64,000 nt of DNA from Flavobacteriales bacterium (lineage in GTDB: Bacteria; Bacteroidota; Bacteroidia; Flavobacteriales_F; PHOS-HE28), in the NCBI GenBank assembly GCA_019638115.1, contig JAHBUK010000003.1, positions 1 through 64,000 of the forward strand, written 5' to 3'. The position numbers and the translations under genes are program-made. The notes beneath the pieces are model-generated. The model saw only the letters and a program-made list of their open reading frames with translations, did not search any database and was not told the DNA's origin. Shown here one piece after another: positions 9,626 through 18,199 of this stretch (positions within the stretch are counted from its first letter, which is position 1; each line of letters begins with the position of its first letter).

Positions 9626-11344
9626 TTACCCCCTCCCCGGCACCGCCTCCACAAGGCGTTTGGTGTATGGTGCCTGCGGATCGTCGTACACCGCATCGGC
9701 CGGGCCCAGTTCGGCTTGCCGGCCTTGTTCCAGCACCAGCACCCGGTCGCAGAAGTACTTCACCACGGCGAGGTCGTGACTGATGAAGAGGTAGGTGAGG
9801 CCGTGCTCGTCCTTCAGGTCATTCAGCAGGTTGAGCACCTGCGCCTGCACGCTCACGTCCAGTGCGGCCACACTTTCGTCGCAGATCACCAGGCGCGGCT
9901 CCAAGGCGATGGCGCGTGCGATCACGATGCGTTGCCGCTGCCCACCGCTGAACTGGTGCGGGAAGCGGTCGAAGTGCGCGGCCTCCAGACCCACGCGCTC
10001 CAGCAGGGCGTGTATGCGTGCACGACGGGCCGTGTCGTTGGCGCCGATGCCGTGCACGCGCATGGCCTCCAGGATGGCGCGGCCCACGGCAAGGCGCGGG
10101 TTCAGGGCGGAGTAGGGGTCCTGGAAAACGATCTGCAACTCGCGGCGCAGTTGGCGCATCTCCGTGTTGCTCAGGCTCGGCAGATCGCGGCCGCGGTAGT
10201 ACACGTGCCCGGAGCTGGGTTCTATGAGGCGCAGGATGCTGCGGCCCAGTGTGGTCTTGCCGCTGCCGCTGCCACCCACCAGCCCCAGCGTTTCGCCGGG
10301 GTACACGCTGAAGCTCAGGTCGTGCAGGATGTGCGCATCCGCTGCCGCCTTGCGGAACAGCGAGCGGGCGCCGGGGTAACGTTTGTTCAGCCCTTCCACA
10401 CGCAGCAGGGGCTCTTGTTGCATGAGCGTGCGCAGGTGTTCCGCGCGCTGATTGGGGCTCAGTTCGCGTTTGGTGGGTAAGCCGGCCGTGTCTTCTTGCG
10501 CGGCGTTCAGGAACTCATCCACCGTGGGTAGCCGCACGGGGTGTTGTGCGGGGTTGGGCCGGCAGGCGATGAGACCCTGCGTGTAGGGGTGCTGCGGGTT
10601 GTTGAAGAGCTGCTGAACACTGGCCTGTTCCACCACGCGACCGCGGTGCATCACCAATGCGCTGTCCGCCACTTCGCGCACCACGCCCAGGTCGTGCGTG
10701 ATGAAGAGCATGCCCATGCGCCGTTCGCGTTGCAGCTTCCGAAGCAGGTCCAGCACTTCGCGTTGCACCAGCACATCCAGTGCGGTGGTGGGCTCGTCGC
10801 AGATCAGCACGCGCGGATCGCAGCTCAGGGCCAGGGCGATCACCACGCGCTGTTTCTGCCCGCCGCTCAGTTGGTGCGGATAACGATCGTAGAGCCGCTC
10901 CGGGTCGGGCAGCTGCACTTCACGGAACAGTTCCACCACTCGTGCTCGTGCCTTTTCGGCATCCACCTGTTGGTGCAGTATGATCGCTTCGGCCACCTGC
11001 GCGCCCACGCTGTACACGGGGTTCAGCGCGGTCATCGGTTCCTGGAACACCATGGCCAGGTCCTTTCCGCGGTGGCGGCGCAAGGCTTCGTCGTCCAGCG
11101 CGAGCAGGTCCACCACGCTGCCGTTCACGTGCAGCAATGCGGATCCGCTCACCCGGGCGTGCCGCTTGTCCAGCAGGCCCAACAGGGCGAGCGAGGTAAC
11201 GCTCTTGCCGCTGCCGCTGGCACCCACCAGGCCGATGCACCTGCCGCTGTGCAGGGTGAAGGAGACGCGGTCCACCACGGCGCTTTCGCCGAAGTGTACA
11301 CTGAGGTCGCGCACCTCCAGCAGGATGTCGGCCGCCTCGCTCAC
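9626..11344 (-). CDS. Fused ABC transporter ATPase, dipeptide/oligopeptide type
   Basis: A 572-aa protein with two complete nucleotide-binding domains, like a DppD-DppF or GsiA fusion. Domain 1: Walker A GASGSGKS at 41-48, signature LSGGQKQRV at 159-167, Walker B VLICDEP near 179-185. Domain 2: Walker A GGSGSGKT at 355-362, signature FSGGQRQRI, Walker B VICDESVAALD, where Ser replaces the usual Pro after Glu. Each domain ends with the oligopeptide-type extension (HPYTQGL and APYTKRL). Such ATPases energise uptake of peptides, nickel or glutathione. No permease or binding protein lies in the window, so the partners must be encoded elsewhere. The start overlaps the stop of the upstream exonuclease gene by 4 nt, suggesting co-translation. 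Confidence 0.9.
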   Translation of the reverse strand: MSEAADILLEVRDLSVHFGESAVVDRVSFTLHSGRCIGLVGASGSGKSVTSLALLGLLDKRHARVSGSALLHVNGSVVDLLALDDEALRRHRGKDLAMVFQEPMTALNPVYSVGAQVAEAIILHQQVDAEKARARVVELFREVQLPDPERLYDRYPHQLSGGQKQRVVIALALSCDPRVLICDEPTTALDVLVQREVLDLLRKLQRERRMGMLFITHDLGVVREVADSALVMHRGRVVEQASVQQLFNNPQHPYTQGLIACRPNPAQHPVRLPTVDEFLNAAQEDTAGLPTKRELSPNQRAEHLRTLMQQEPLLRVEGLNKRYPGARSLFRKAAADAHILHDLSFSVYPGETLGLVGGSGSGKTTLGRSILRLIEPSSGHVYYRGRDLPSLSNTEMRQLRRELQIVFQDPYSALNPRLAVGRAILEAMRVHGIGANDTARRARIHALLERVGLEAAHFDRFPHQFSGGQRQRIVIARAIALEPRLVICDESVAALDVSVQAQVLNLLNDLKDEHGLTYLFISHDLAVVKYFCDRVLVLEQGRQAELGPADAVYDDPQAPYTKRLVEAVPGRG

Positions 11345-12069
11345 ACTTCGCTGATGTTTTCCGTCGGGATGGTGTCGCGCCCGGTGAGGCGCAGGTAGAG
11401 CTGGGTGGTGGCGATCACGTCCTTGCGGCAGTAGGCGGCGATCCGGCCCAGGTCCTGCTCCTCGTAGTACACACGCGCCACGTCGGCCCCGCTGATGTCG
11501 TCCTTGGGTGTGGGAATGCCGAGGATGTGCGTGAGCAGGGCGAGGGAGGTGTAGGCCTTACGATCGCCGAAGCTCCAGAGGTTCATTGTGTCCAAGTGGC
11601 CCACCTCCCAAGGCTTGAGGCCGGCGGTGTTCAGCAGCCGGGGCAGCGGTATGCGGTGCACCACACATCGCCGGGCGATGTAGGGGAAGTCGAACTCCTT
11701 GCCGTTATGTCCGCAGAGCCAGTGCTCTTCGGTGTTGTAGTGCCGGTTCAGCAGCTCGGTGAACTGGGTGAGCACTTCGCGCTCGTCGTCGCTCTGGAAG
11801 GAGGTTACGCGCATGCTGTGCCCGTCGCCTTCCTTGCGCAGGCTGCCCACACCGATGCAGATGATCTTGCCGAATTCCGCGAGGATGCCGCCTTTGTCCG
11901 CATACATGGCGCCGGCCTCCTTGCCGCTGCGCTCCTGCTCGAAGCGGGTCTTGTCGCTGAAGAGCTGCGCGCTGCGCGGGTCAAGGTCTTCCCAGCGGTA
12001 GGTCTGGGGTACGGTCTCGATGTCGAGGAAGAGCACTTTGCTCAGGTCGCGGGCGGTATCCGGTCGCAT
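11341..12069 (-). CDS. PolB-like 3'-5' exonuclease (predicted)
   Basis: A 242-aa DnaQ-fold exonuclease of the family related to the proofreading domain of PolB (PF10108-type). Start at the ATG complementing 12067-12069; a TACCTTCA -7-like element lies 24 nt upstream. The Exo I motif FLDIET gives D16 and E18; GHNGKEFDFPYIARR is Exo II; YCRKDVIATTQLYLR is Exo III with a Tyr and Asp in DEDDy arrangement. Such proteins remove nucleotides from DNA or RNA 3' ends; the cellular substrate is unknown. The 3' end overlaps the ABC ATPase start by 4 nt, although the two functions have no obvious link. Confidence 0.8.
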   Translation of the reverse strand: MRPDTARDLSKVLFLDIETVPQTYRWEDLDPRSAQLFSDKTRFEQERSGKEAGAMYADKGGILAEFGKIICIGVGSLRKEGDGHSMRVTSFQSDDEREVLTQFTELLNRHYNTEEHWLCGHNGKEFDFPYIARRCVVHRIPLPRLLNTAGLKPWEVGHLDTMNLWSFGDRKAYTSLALLTHILGIPTPKDDISGADVARVYYEEQDLGRIAAYCRKDVIATTQLYLRLTGRDTIPTENISEV

Positions 12070-12116
12070 GGCCGTTCGTGGTTGGTTGCCGGATGAAGGT
12101 AGCAGTGCGGCCGGTT

Positions 12117-12521
12117 TCAGCCGATCATCACACCGCGCTTTTCCATCAGGGGAACGGTGGTGAAGTTCCCTTCCTGGATGCTGTCCGGCAGGAAGATGTA
12201 CTTCCTGTCGTGCAGCTGGCCGGCAGCGTAGAAGCTGAGCCAGTACTGGTTGTTCAGCCCGAACACGTCCTCCACGATCCGTTCGATCCGCGCCCAGCTG
12301 CGTGGTGCGAGGTTCTCCAGGAAGTGGCGCATCTCGCTGGTCTTCCGCTCCTCGCCCTCCAACTCGCCGTAGCCGCGCGAGCTTACCAGCACGTTCTCCA
12401 GGGTCACATCCCGCAGGTTGATGAGGTAGACGTACCAAGCCTCCTCGCCTTCCTCATCGAGCTCCCGCACCACCGCCATGGAAACGCCCTCCACTTTGGG
12501 GGCATGGATGTCTTTCCGCAT
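12117..12521 (-). CDS. Conserved hypothetical protein, 134 aa
   Basis: Starts at the ATG complementing 12519-12521 (MRKDIHAPKVEGVSMAVVRE), preceded by CACCTTTG, close to the Bacteroidetes -7 box. Soluble, acidic, no signal peptide or membrane segment. The sequence looks like a compact beta-rich fold (AWYVYLINLRDVTLENVLVS, then a helical middle and a beta C-terminus with KYIFLPDSI). I recognise the general type from Bacteroidota genomes but know no function. It lies between the serine hydrolase and the exonuclease on the same strand (29-nt and 47-nt gaps). Confidence 0.7.
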   Translation of the reverse strand: MRKDIHAPKVEGVSMAVVRELDEEGEEAWYVYLINLRDVTLENVLVSSRGYGELEGEERKTSEMRHFLENLAPRSWARIERIVEDVFGLNNQYWLSFYAAGQLHDRKYIFLPDSIQEGNFTTVPLMEKRGVMIG

Positions 12522-12550
12522 GGTGCAAAGGTGGGGATCGTGATCGAAGC

Positions 12551-13717
12551 TTACATGGACCGCTTGGCGAGGTCGCGCGCAATGGCGATCCACTCGAACA
12601 CATCGCCCGGGTGCCCTTCGCGGTTCACTTCTTCGCGCTTGGCGCCGGTGCGCACCATCACCAAGCGTTCGTGGGGGATCACCACCACGTACTGCCCGTG
12701 GAAACCGCGTGCATACTGGATGGGTTTGCCATCGAGCTCGGCCAGCCACCAGTAGTAGCCGTAGCGCTGGTTGGGCTTGCCTTTGTCCATCACTTCGGCA
12801 GGCGTAATGGAAGCTGTATAGTAGCCGAAAGGGATGATCTCGCGGCCCTGCCAACGGCCACTGTCCAGGTAGAGCTGCCCGATGCGTGCGAAGTCGCGCG
12901 CGGAGGCGTAGAGGCAGCAGAAGGCGCGCAGGTCGCCATCCGGTCGGTCCTTGCCCCAGTAGGCGGTCTGCTCGGCCTGCAAGGGCTTCCAGATCTTCTC
13001 GCGCACCAGTTCGTCCAGCGGACGCTCGTAGATCGCTTCCAGCACTTCGGCCATCACCTGGGTGCTTCCGCTCACGTAGTCGAACTCCTTGCCGGGCTCT
13101 TCCTTGCAGCCCAGGTTGAGGCTCAGCTCGCGCACCTGCTTGCCGTAGTAGCCCTTGGCGTTCTCGCCGAAGGGGTTGGAGCCGCTCTCGTTCCAGTCCA
13201 GCCCGGTGCTCATGGTGAGCAGGTGCCAGATGGTGATGCGGGCGCGGCAGCCTTCAGCGAACTCGGGCAGGAACTTGCTCACCGGCTGCTGCACGGAGCT
13301 GATGCGCCCTTCGCCCATGGCGATGCCGGTGAGCACGCTCACGTAGCTCTTGGCCACGCTGAAGGAGTTCATGGTGCTGTCCGCCGTCCAGTCGCCCCAA
13401 TACTGTTCGAACAGCAGGCTGTCGTTGTGGATCACCAGGAAGGATGCGCTGTGCAGGGCGGCGAGCCGGGCCTCCTGCTCGGCGGTGAGGGTGGCTTTGC
13501 CGAAACCCGTCGCCTGCGGCCAGGGACGCGGGTCATCGGCCGGAATGGTGGCGTAGGGGAAGAAGCTGCGGTCGTCGATCTCCGGTGCGTTGCGCCCCAT
13601 GAGGTAGGTGTAGCGCACCCCCCGGATGAGGTGCTCGTTGCCCGTTACCAAGGCCAGCACATAGGCCAGGCCGAGCACGAGCAGGAGGGTTATGAAGAGC
13701 CGGAGCAGTTTGCGCAT
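12551..13717 (-). CDS. Serine hydrolase, class C beta-lactamase/DD-peptidase family
   Basis: A 388-aa protein read from the ATG complementing 13715-13717, which opens with an N-terminal membrane anchor or signal (RKLLRLFITLLLVLGLAYVL). The catalytic S-x-x-K is SVAK at 120-123, the Y-x-N-like motif is YVS at 214-216, and a C-terminal HG pair in RGFHGQYVV takes the place of the KTG box. This family includes beta-lactamases, D-aminopeptidases and esterases, so substrate is open; most members with an N-terminal anchor act in the periplasm. A TACTTTCG -7-like element lies upstream. Alone on its promoter, divergent from the WYL regulator at 13836. Confidence 0.85.
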   Translation of the reverse strand: MRKLLRLFITLLLVLGLAYVLALVTGNEHLIRGVRYTYLMGRNAPEIDDRSFFPYATIPADDPRPWPQATGFGKATLTAEQEARLAALHSASFLVIHNDSLLFEQYWGDWTADSTMNSFSVAKSYVSVLTGIAMGEGRISSVQQPVSKFLPEFAEGCRARITIWHLLTMSTGLDWNESGSNPFGENAKGYYGKQVRELSLNLGCKEEPGKEFDYVSGSTQVMAEVLEAIYERPLDELVREKIWKPLQAEQTAYWGKDRPDGDLRAFCCLYASARDFARIGQLYLDSGRWQGREIIPFGYYTASITPAEVMDKGKPNQRYGYYWWLAELDGKPIQYARGFHGQYVVVIPHERLVMVRTGAKREEVNREGHPGDVFEWIAIARDLAKRSM

Positions 13718-13835
13718 GGTGCAGGGAGTGTGCGGCGAAAGTAGTTCCGCTGCGGGTGTTGTTGAAGCACCCGCCCAACGCCAGTTCGTGGCGTAGCGCT
13801 GTATCGGCGTTGCGGGAATTCCCGATCTTGGCGCC

Positions 13836-14726
13836 ATGTCCAACCGAGGCAAACCCACCCGCTACCTGTTGATCCTGGACCACCTGCAGCGCAGGCCCAG
13901 CTTCGCCGAACTGAAGGAACACCTGGCCACTCATGGCATCGAGCTGAGCCCGCGCACCCTGCAACGCGACATCGAGGAGATGCGCGCGGAGCTGGGGCTG
14001 GATGTGGTCTACGACCGGGGCAACAACACCTATTCCGTGGTGCAGAGCGGCGCCGACCAGGCGGTCGTGATGCAGCTGCTGGAGCGTGCACAACTGATGG
14101 ACCTGGTGGGTGCCGGTGGAAAGGGCGCGCGCCAACTGGGCCTCTGCATCCGCTTCGATGAACAGGGACGCATGCGCGGCATGCAACACCTGCCCGTGCT
14201 GCTGAGCGCCATCCAGGAGCGCCGCGAACTGAACGTGAGCTACCGCAGGGCAGCGGGTGAAGCACCGAAGGCGTACCGGGTGCATCCCTACCTGCTGAAG
14301 GAGTACGGTGGGCGCTGGTACCTGCTGGGTCGCCCGGCCAAGAACGCGGAAGCCCTGGCCATGGGCCTCGAAGGCATCGTGGCCTTGGAGCCCTTGCGCA
14401 CCAAGTTCAAACGCGTTGAGACGGAAGTGGCCGCGCTGCACGATCACGTGATCGGTGTCGAAGCCGGTCAAGGAAAACCAGAGCGCATCGTGTTACGCTT
14501 CGACGCCCAACTGGGCAACTCGGTGAAAGCGCGCCCGCTGCACCCTTCCCAGAAAGTGGAGAAGGAGGATAAGAACAGTTGCACCATCTCGCTGCACCTG
14601 CGCGCCAATGCCAGCCTGCAGCAGCTGATCATGGGCCTGGGTGCCGCCGTGCAGGTGTTGGAACCGAAGCACCTGGCCAAGTCCATCCGCCAGGCGCACA
14701 AGGCAGCCGCTGCTGCATACAAATAG
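13836..14726 (+). CDS. WYL-domain transcriptional regulator (YafY type)
   Basis: A 296-aa DNA-binding protein. Residues 1-70 form a winged helix (RYLLILDHLQRRPSFAELKE, LSPRTLQRDIEEMR). Residues about 120-215 form the WYL domain, with the name-giving GRWYLLG and the upstream RVHPYLLKEYGG. A C-terminal extension (about 220-290) is also family-typical. WYL regulators sense nucleic-acid ligands or metabolites and often control DNA-damage or defence genes. This one is divergent from the serine hydrolase gene and followed after 66 nt by the ATP-grasp gene; the target is not evident. Confidence 0.9.
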   Translation: MSNRGKPTRYLLILDHLQRRPSFAELKEHLATHGIELSPRTLQRDIEEMRAELGLDVVYDRGNNTYSVVQSGADQAVVMQLLERAQLMDLVGAGGKGARQLGLCIRFDEQGRMRGMQHLPVLLSAIQERRELNVSYRRAAGEAPKAYRVHPYLLKEYGGRWYLLGRPAKNAEALAMGLEGIVALEPLRTKFKRVETEVAALHDHVIGVEAGQGKPERIVLRFDAQLGNSVKARPLHPSQKVEKEDKNSCTISLHLRANASLQQLIMGLGAAVQVLEPKHLAKSIRQAHKAAAAAYK

Positions 14727-14764
14727 ACCGAGCGATACCCGAGCATCCGAAGCATTGCGCCACC

Positions 14765-14772
14765 TACCTTGG
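14765..14772 (+). promoter_or_regulatory. -7-like element upstream of the ATP-grasp gene
   Basis: TACCTTGG, a TANNTTYG-like element, 20 nt before the ATG at 14793. It supports initiation at the upstream ATG that includes the Lys/Ala-rich tail rather than the internal ATG at 14904. No good TTG partner is obvious at 17-23 nt. Confidence 0.35.
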
Positions 14773-14792
14773 CGCTGTAGCACCCCCTCCAC

Positions 14793-16373
14793 ATGGCCAA
14801 GAAGAAGACCGCCGCCCCCAAGGCACCCGCGAAGCAGGCAGGCAGGAAGCCCGCCCCGAAGAAGGCTGCCGCCAGCAAGACAGCAAAGCACGCCGTATCC
14901 AAGATGCTGCGTGGCGTGAGCGACATCCGCCGCTTCTTCTACCGCAACGAGGTGCCCATCTACTTCATCAGCGCCACCAGCTTCAACGTGCTGGGCGCCG
15001 ACGAGTGGATCAAGGGCTTCCGCTTCATCACCTACATCGACTGCTTCGACGGGCTGCACCCCAACAGCTTCACCCCGCTGGAGGAGCTGCCCCACGAGGA
15101 GTTCCAGAGCATCGAGGACATCAACAACTACCTGCTGGAGCACAAGGAGGTGCACGACTTCATCGAGAGCAGGTCACAGGGTGGCAAGGCTGGCAAGGCC
15201 ATGTTCCTGATGTTCGATGAGAAGACCGAGAAGCTGGCGCGCAAGCTGGGGCTGGAGGTGATCTTCCCCCCGGCCAAGCTGCGCACCTTCATGGACAACA
15301 AGGTGAACACCAACCGCATTGCCGAGAAGGCCGGTGTGGCCTGCGTGCCCTATGTGCTGAACCCCGTGAAGGACTTCAAGCACCTGTTGCAGGTTGCGGC
15401 CAAAGGCAAACTGGGCAGCGACCTCGTTGTGCAGACGCCCTTCGGCGACAGCGGCCACACCACCTTCTTCATCAACAGCGAGGCCGACTACGACAAGTAC
15501 AGCAAGGAGATCGAGGCGGAGAAGGAGTGCAAGATCATGAAGCGCATCAACTGCCGGGGCGCGGCCATGGAAGCTTGCGTCACGCAACACGGCACCATCG
15601 TGGCGCCGCTGATGACCGAGTTGGTGGGCTTCAAGGAACTCACCCCCTACAAGGGCGGCTGGTGCGGCAACGAGATCTACGCCGAGGCCTTCACACCCAG
15701 CATCCGCCGCAAGGCACGCCTGTACACCCAGCGCTTCGGTGACCAACTGCGCAAGGAGGGCTACAAGGGCTACTTCGAGCTGGACTTCCTGATCGACCAG
15801 GACAACGGCGAGATCTACCTCGGCGAGCTGAACCCGCGCATTACCGGCGCCAGCAGCATCACCAACCACGCGGTGTTCGCGCTGAGCGATGCGCCGCTGC
15901 ACCTCTTCCATGTGCTGGAGTGGATGGACCAGCCTTACGCGCTGAACGTGAAGGCGCTGAACAGCCGCTGGGCCCGCGCGGAGAACATCGACGGATGGGG
16001 GCAGCTGGTGATCAAGTTCACGCAGGACAGCGTGGAGCACGTGAACGAAGCGCCCCGCAGCGGCATCTGGCGCATGAACAAGAACGGCAGCATCACCTTC
16101 AGCCGCATGGACACGCACCGCCGTGCCGTGGAGCACGAGAACGAGGCCTTCTTCCTCCGCATCACCCGCAAGGGCGACTGGCTGTACGAGGGCGCCGACA
16201 TGGGTATCCTGGTGATGCGCGGCCGCATGATGACCGACGACTTCAAGTTGACCGAGCGCGCGAAGCAGTGGATCGCCGCGATCAAGGGCCAGTACAAGAG
16301 CGTGGTGCCGGGCGGCGTGGGCATGAACGGGGATCAGGGGGTGTTGGAGATCGGGGGGTTCAAGATGATGTGA
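14793..16373 (+). CDS. ATP-grasp (biotin carboxylase-like) protein with histone-like N-terminal tail
   Basis: A 526-aa protein. The first 37 residues are almost pure Lys/Ala/Pro (AKKKTAAPKAPAKQ...), resembling eukaryotic histone H1 or bacterial HC1 tails. The body carries an ATP-grasp fold: a preATP-grasp segment, a lid region (VVQTPFGDSGHTTFFI) and the metal/ATP site in YFELDFLIDQDNGEIYLGELNPRI-like order, where E and N of ELNPRITGASS bind Mg-ATP. ATP-grasp enzymes ligate a carboxylate to an amine, thiol or biotin through an acyl phosphate. No biotin carboxyl carrier lies nearby, so a peptide or amino-acid ligase role is more likely than carboxylation. The next gene is an Ntn-type acyltransferase/hydrolase. 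An internal ATG at 14904 would remove the tail. Confidence 0.75.
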   Translation: MAKKKTAAPKAPAKQAGRKPAPKKAAASKTAKHAVSKMLRGVSDIRRFFYRNEVPIYFISATSFNVLGADEWIKGFRFITYIDCFDGLHPNSFTPLEELPHEEFQSIEDINNYLLEHKEVHDFIESRSQGGKAGKAMFLMFDEKTEKLARKLGLEVIFPPAKLRTFMDNKVNTNRIAEKAGVACVPYVLNPVKDFKHLLQVAAKGKLGSDLVVQTPFGDSGHTTFFINSEADYDKYSKEIEAEKECKIMKRINCRGAAMEACVTQHGTIVAPLMTELVGFKELTPYKGGWCGNEIYAEAFTPSIRRKARLYTQRFGDQLRKEGYKGYFELDFLIDQDNGEIYLGELNPRITGASSITNHAVFALSDAPLHLFHVLEWMDQPYALNVKALNSRWARAENIDGWGQLVIKFTQDSVEHVNEAPRSGIWRMNKNGSITFSRMDTHRRAVEHENEAFFLRITRKGDWLYEGADMGILVMRGRMMTDDFKLTERAKQWIAAIKGQYKSVVPGGVGMNGDQGVLEIGGFKMM

Positions 16374-16377
16374 TGAA

Positions 16378-16501
16378 GTGGCGAGTGGTGAGTGGCGGCC
16401 CGCAAGGCCAGCCCGCCGAGTGGCGAGTGAATGCCCTGGGCGAACACGTTCCGTGTAGGGCATTCACTCGCCACTCACCACTCTTTGGTCACTCGCCACT
16501 C
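16378..16501. repeat. Palindrome built from GAGTGGC heptamers (copy 1)
   Basis: Begins 4 nt after the ATP-grasp stop and ends just before the C45 gene. Inner arms 16418-16437 and 16457-16476 are perfectly complementary over 20 nt (GAGTGGCGAGTGAATGCCCT and its complement). Outer arms repeat GTGGCGAGTG and CACTCGCCAC. The left arm contains the word GAGTGGC in tandem. The same word with the same GAGTRAATGCCC continuation occurs at 26577-26719. It could act as a terminator or RNA-stabilising hairpin but has no T-tract. Confidence 0.85.
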
Positions 16502-16515
16502 TTCAGCCTTGTAGC

Positions 16516-17508
16516 ATGTTCGTCCAACTAAAGCTCATCCAAGAACCGACGCCCAGCGAACGCTGGCAGCGCTTCTGGCACCGGGTGTGGCCCTTGTACA
16601 AGCACTGGTTCCTGGGCGAGGGCATTGAGGCGCGGGCGGGCTACACCACCAGCCGCAGCATGCTGGAGCAGCACATGCCCGAGCTGCTGCCCACCTACGA
16701 GAAGCTTTGTGAACTGGCCGGAGGCGGCGACCTGGAGGCGCGTTTCCTGAGCATGTGGAACCCACCGCCCTACATGGCCGGATGCTCGCAGGCCGCCTGG
16801 GTGCGCGGCAACCCCACCCTGATCCGCAACTACGATTACGACCCGCGCTTTTTCGATGGCCGCATGCGCTACACCAACTGGCTGAAGCCCGTGATCGGCA
16901 TCCAGGACAGCGCGTGGGGCATTCTCGATGGCATGAACGGCGACGGACTTGGTGCCGCGCTGGCCTTCGGTGGTCGCAAGGTGAGCGGCGAGGGTTTCGG
17001 TATTCCGCTGATCGTGCGCTATGTGCTGGAAACGTGCAGCAACGTGGCCGAGGCGGTGGAGGTCCTGAAGCGCATCCCCAGTCACATGAGCTACAACGTG
17101 CTGCTGCTGGACAAAAGCGGCCGCTACGCCGTGGTGTACGTGAACCCCGACCGGCCCACACGTGTGGTGGAACGCCCCGTATGCACCAACCACCAGGAGC
17201 AGGTGGAGTGGGACGAATACGCCGCCTTCACGCAGACCGTGTACCGCCGCGACTACCTGGAGGAGTGCCTGCTGGACGAGAACATCGACCGCGCGCAATT
17301 GATGAAACGCTTCCTGCGTCCTCCGCTGTACCACCAGCAGTACCTGCGGGGTTTCGGCACGCTGTACTCGGTGAGCTACGACCTGGCGCAGGGCCGCTTC
17401 AAGGTCTTCTGGCCCGGCAAACAGGTGGAGGGCAGCTTCAAGAAGTTCGAGGAGCAGCTGGTGCAGGTGACGCTGCTGCGGCCGGTGGGGCGGTACATGG
17501 CCAAGTAA
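16516..17508 (+). CDS. C45-type autoproteolytic acyltransferase/hydrolase (Ntn fold)
   Basis: A 330-aa protein related to acyl-CoA:6-aminopenicillanic-acid acyltransferase and linear-amide hydrolases. The key Cys is C90 in YMAGCSQAAW, followed by TLIRNYDYDP, the family-typical run in which the new N-terminal Cys becomes the nucleophile after self-cleavage. WGILDGMNGDGLGAAL and MSYNVLLLDKSGRYAVV are further family features. No signal peptide, so it probably acts in the cytoplasm. Known members cleave or form amide bonds (penicillin, bile-acid conjugates, acyl amino acids). Downstream of an ATP-grasp ligase, it might process that enzyme's amide product; this is inference. Confidence 0.8.
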   Translation: MFVQLKLIQEPTPSERWQRFWHRVWPLYKHWFLGEGIEARAGYTTSRSMLEQHMPELLPTYEKLCELAGGGDLEARFLSMWNPPPYMAGCSQAAWVRGNPTLIRNYDYDPRFFDGRMRYTNWLKPVIGIQDSAWGILDGMNGDGLGAALAFGGRKVSGEGFGIPLIVRYVLETCSNVAEAVEVLKRIPSHMSYNVLLLDKSGRYAVVYVNPDRPTRVVERPVCTNHQEQVEWDEYAAFTQTVYRRDYLEECLLDENIDRAQLMKRFLRPPLYHQQYLRGFGTLYSVSYDLAQGRFKVFWPGKQVEGSFKKFEEQLVQVTLLRPVGRYMAK

Positions 17509-17536
17509 GCCGTGTTGGGGGGGATCTCTGCGCGAA

Positions 17537-18199
17537 ATGCACGACCCTGAACTTTTTCCTTCGCAAGAGGGTGACCGTGCTTCCGACGACGCGTCAAAAC
17601 ATCCGGTACCTGGAGGTCAAGCCTTGGCGAATAGCGGGAAAAGGGTGGAGCAACTCAGTGATGAGGAGCTCGTGGAGGTGGTGCGTCGCTCGTCCGATGC
17701 CGCCAGCTTCGGCGTGCTCTATGATCGTTATGCTGGCAAGGTGTACAGCAAGTGCATGGGCCTTACCAGGGATCGTGATCAAGCAAAGGACCTCACCCAC
17801 GATATCTTCTTGAAGGCATTCCTGAACATGGGCAAGTTCGATGGACGATCCGGCTTCGGCACCTGGCTATACCGGATCACCTTCAACTACTGCATGGACC
17901 ATTTGCGCCGCAAGAAAAAGGGTGATCGGCAAGCGGACGAAAACTTGCCGGAGCTGATGGACGAAAGCGCCTTTGAACAGGAGTTGCTTCGTATGCAGGC
18001 CGACCAGCTGAACGTGGTGCTGGAGCATATCGATGCCGCCGACCGGGCCCTGCTGCTGTTCAAGTACCAGGAGGAAATGTCCATCAAGGACATGGCCGAA
18101 CTGCTGGAGATGGGCGAAAGCGCCGTGAAGATGCGCCTCTTGCGCGCACGTGAACGGGCCTTGGCCATGTATCACCAACTTTATCCCGAGCACCGATGA
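17537..18199 (+). CDS. RNA polymerase ECF-type sigma factor
   Basis: A 220-aa sigma-70 family factor of group 4. Region 2 spans about residues 57-120 (FGVLYDRYAGKVYSKC, AKDLTHDIFLKAF, FGTWLYRITFNYCMDHLRRK). Region 4 spans about 150-205, with its HTH in MSIKDMAELLEMGESAVKMR. The N-terminal 40 residues are a polar extension. No FecR or zinc anti-sigma gene follows; instead its stop overlaps the 68-aa gene by 4 nt, then an MscS channel. The sigma factor probably controls its own operon, possibly in response to membrane tension or osmotic stress; this is inferred from context. Confidence 0.9.
   Translation: MHDPELFPSQEGDRASDDASKHPVPGGQALANSGKRVEQLSDEELVEVVRRSSDAASFGVLYDRYAGKVYSKCMGLTRDRDQAKDLTHDIFLKAFLNMGKFDGRSGFGTWLYRITFNYCMDHLRRKKKGDRQADENLPELMDESAFEQELLRMQADQLNVVLEHIDAADRALLLFKYQEEMSIKDMAELLEMGESAVKMRLLRARERALAMYHQLYPEHR

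Noticed and set aside
14793..16373. Annotation of the ATP-grasp gene as biotin carboxylase
   Set aside because: No biotin carboxyl carrier or carboxyltransferase gene nearby and the N-terminal tail is not typical; kept as ATP-grasp of unknown substrate.
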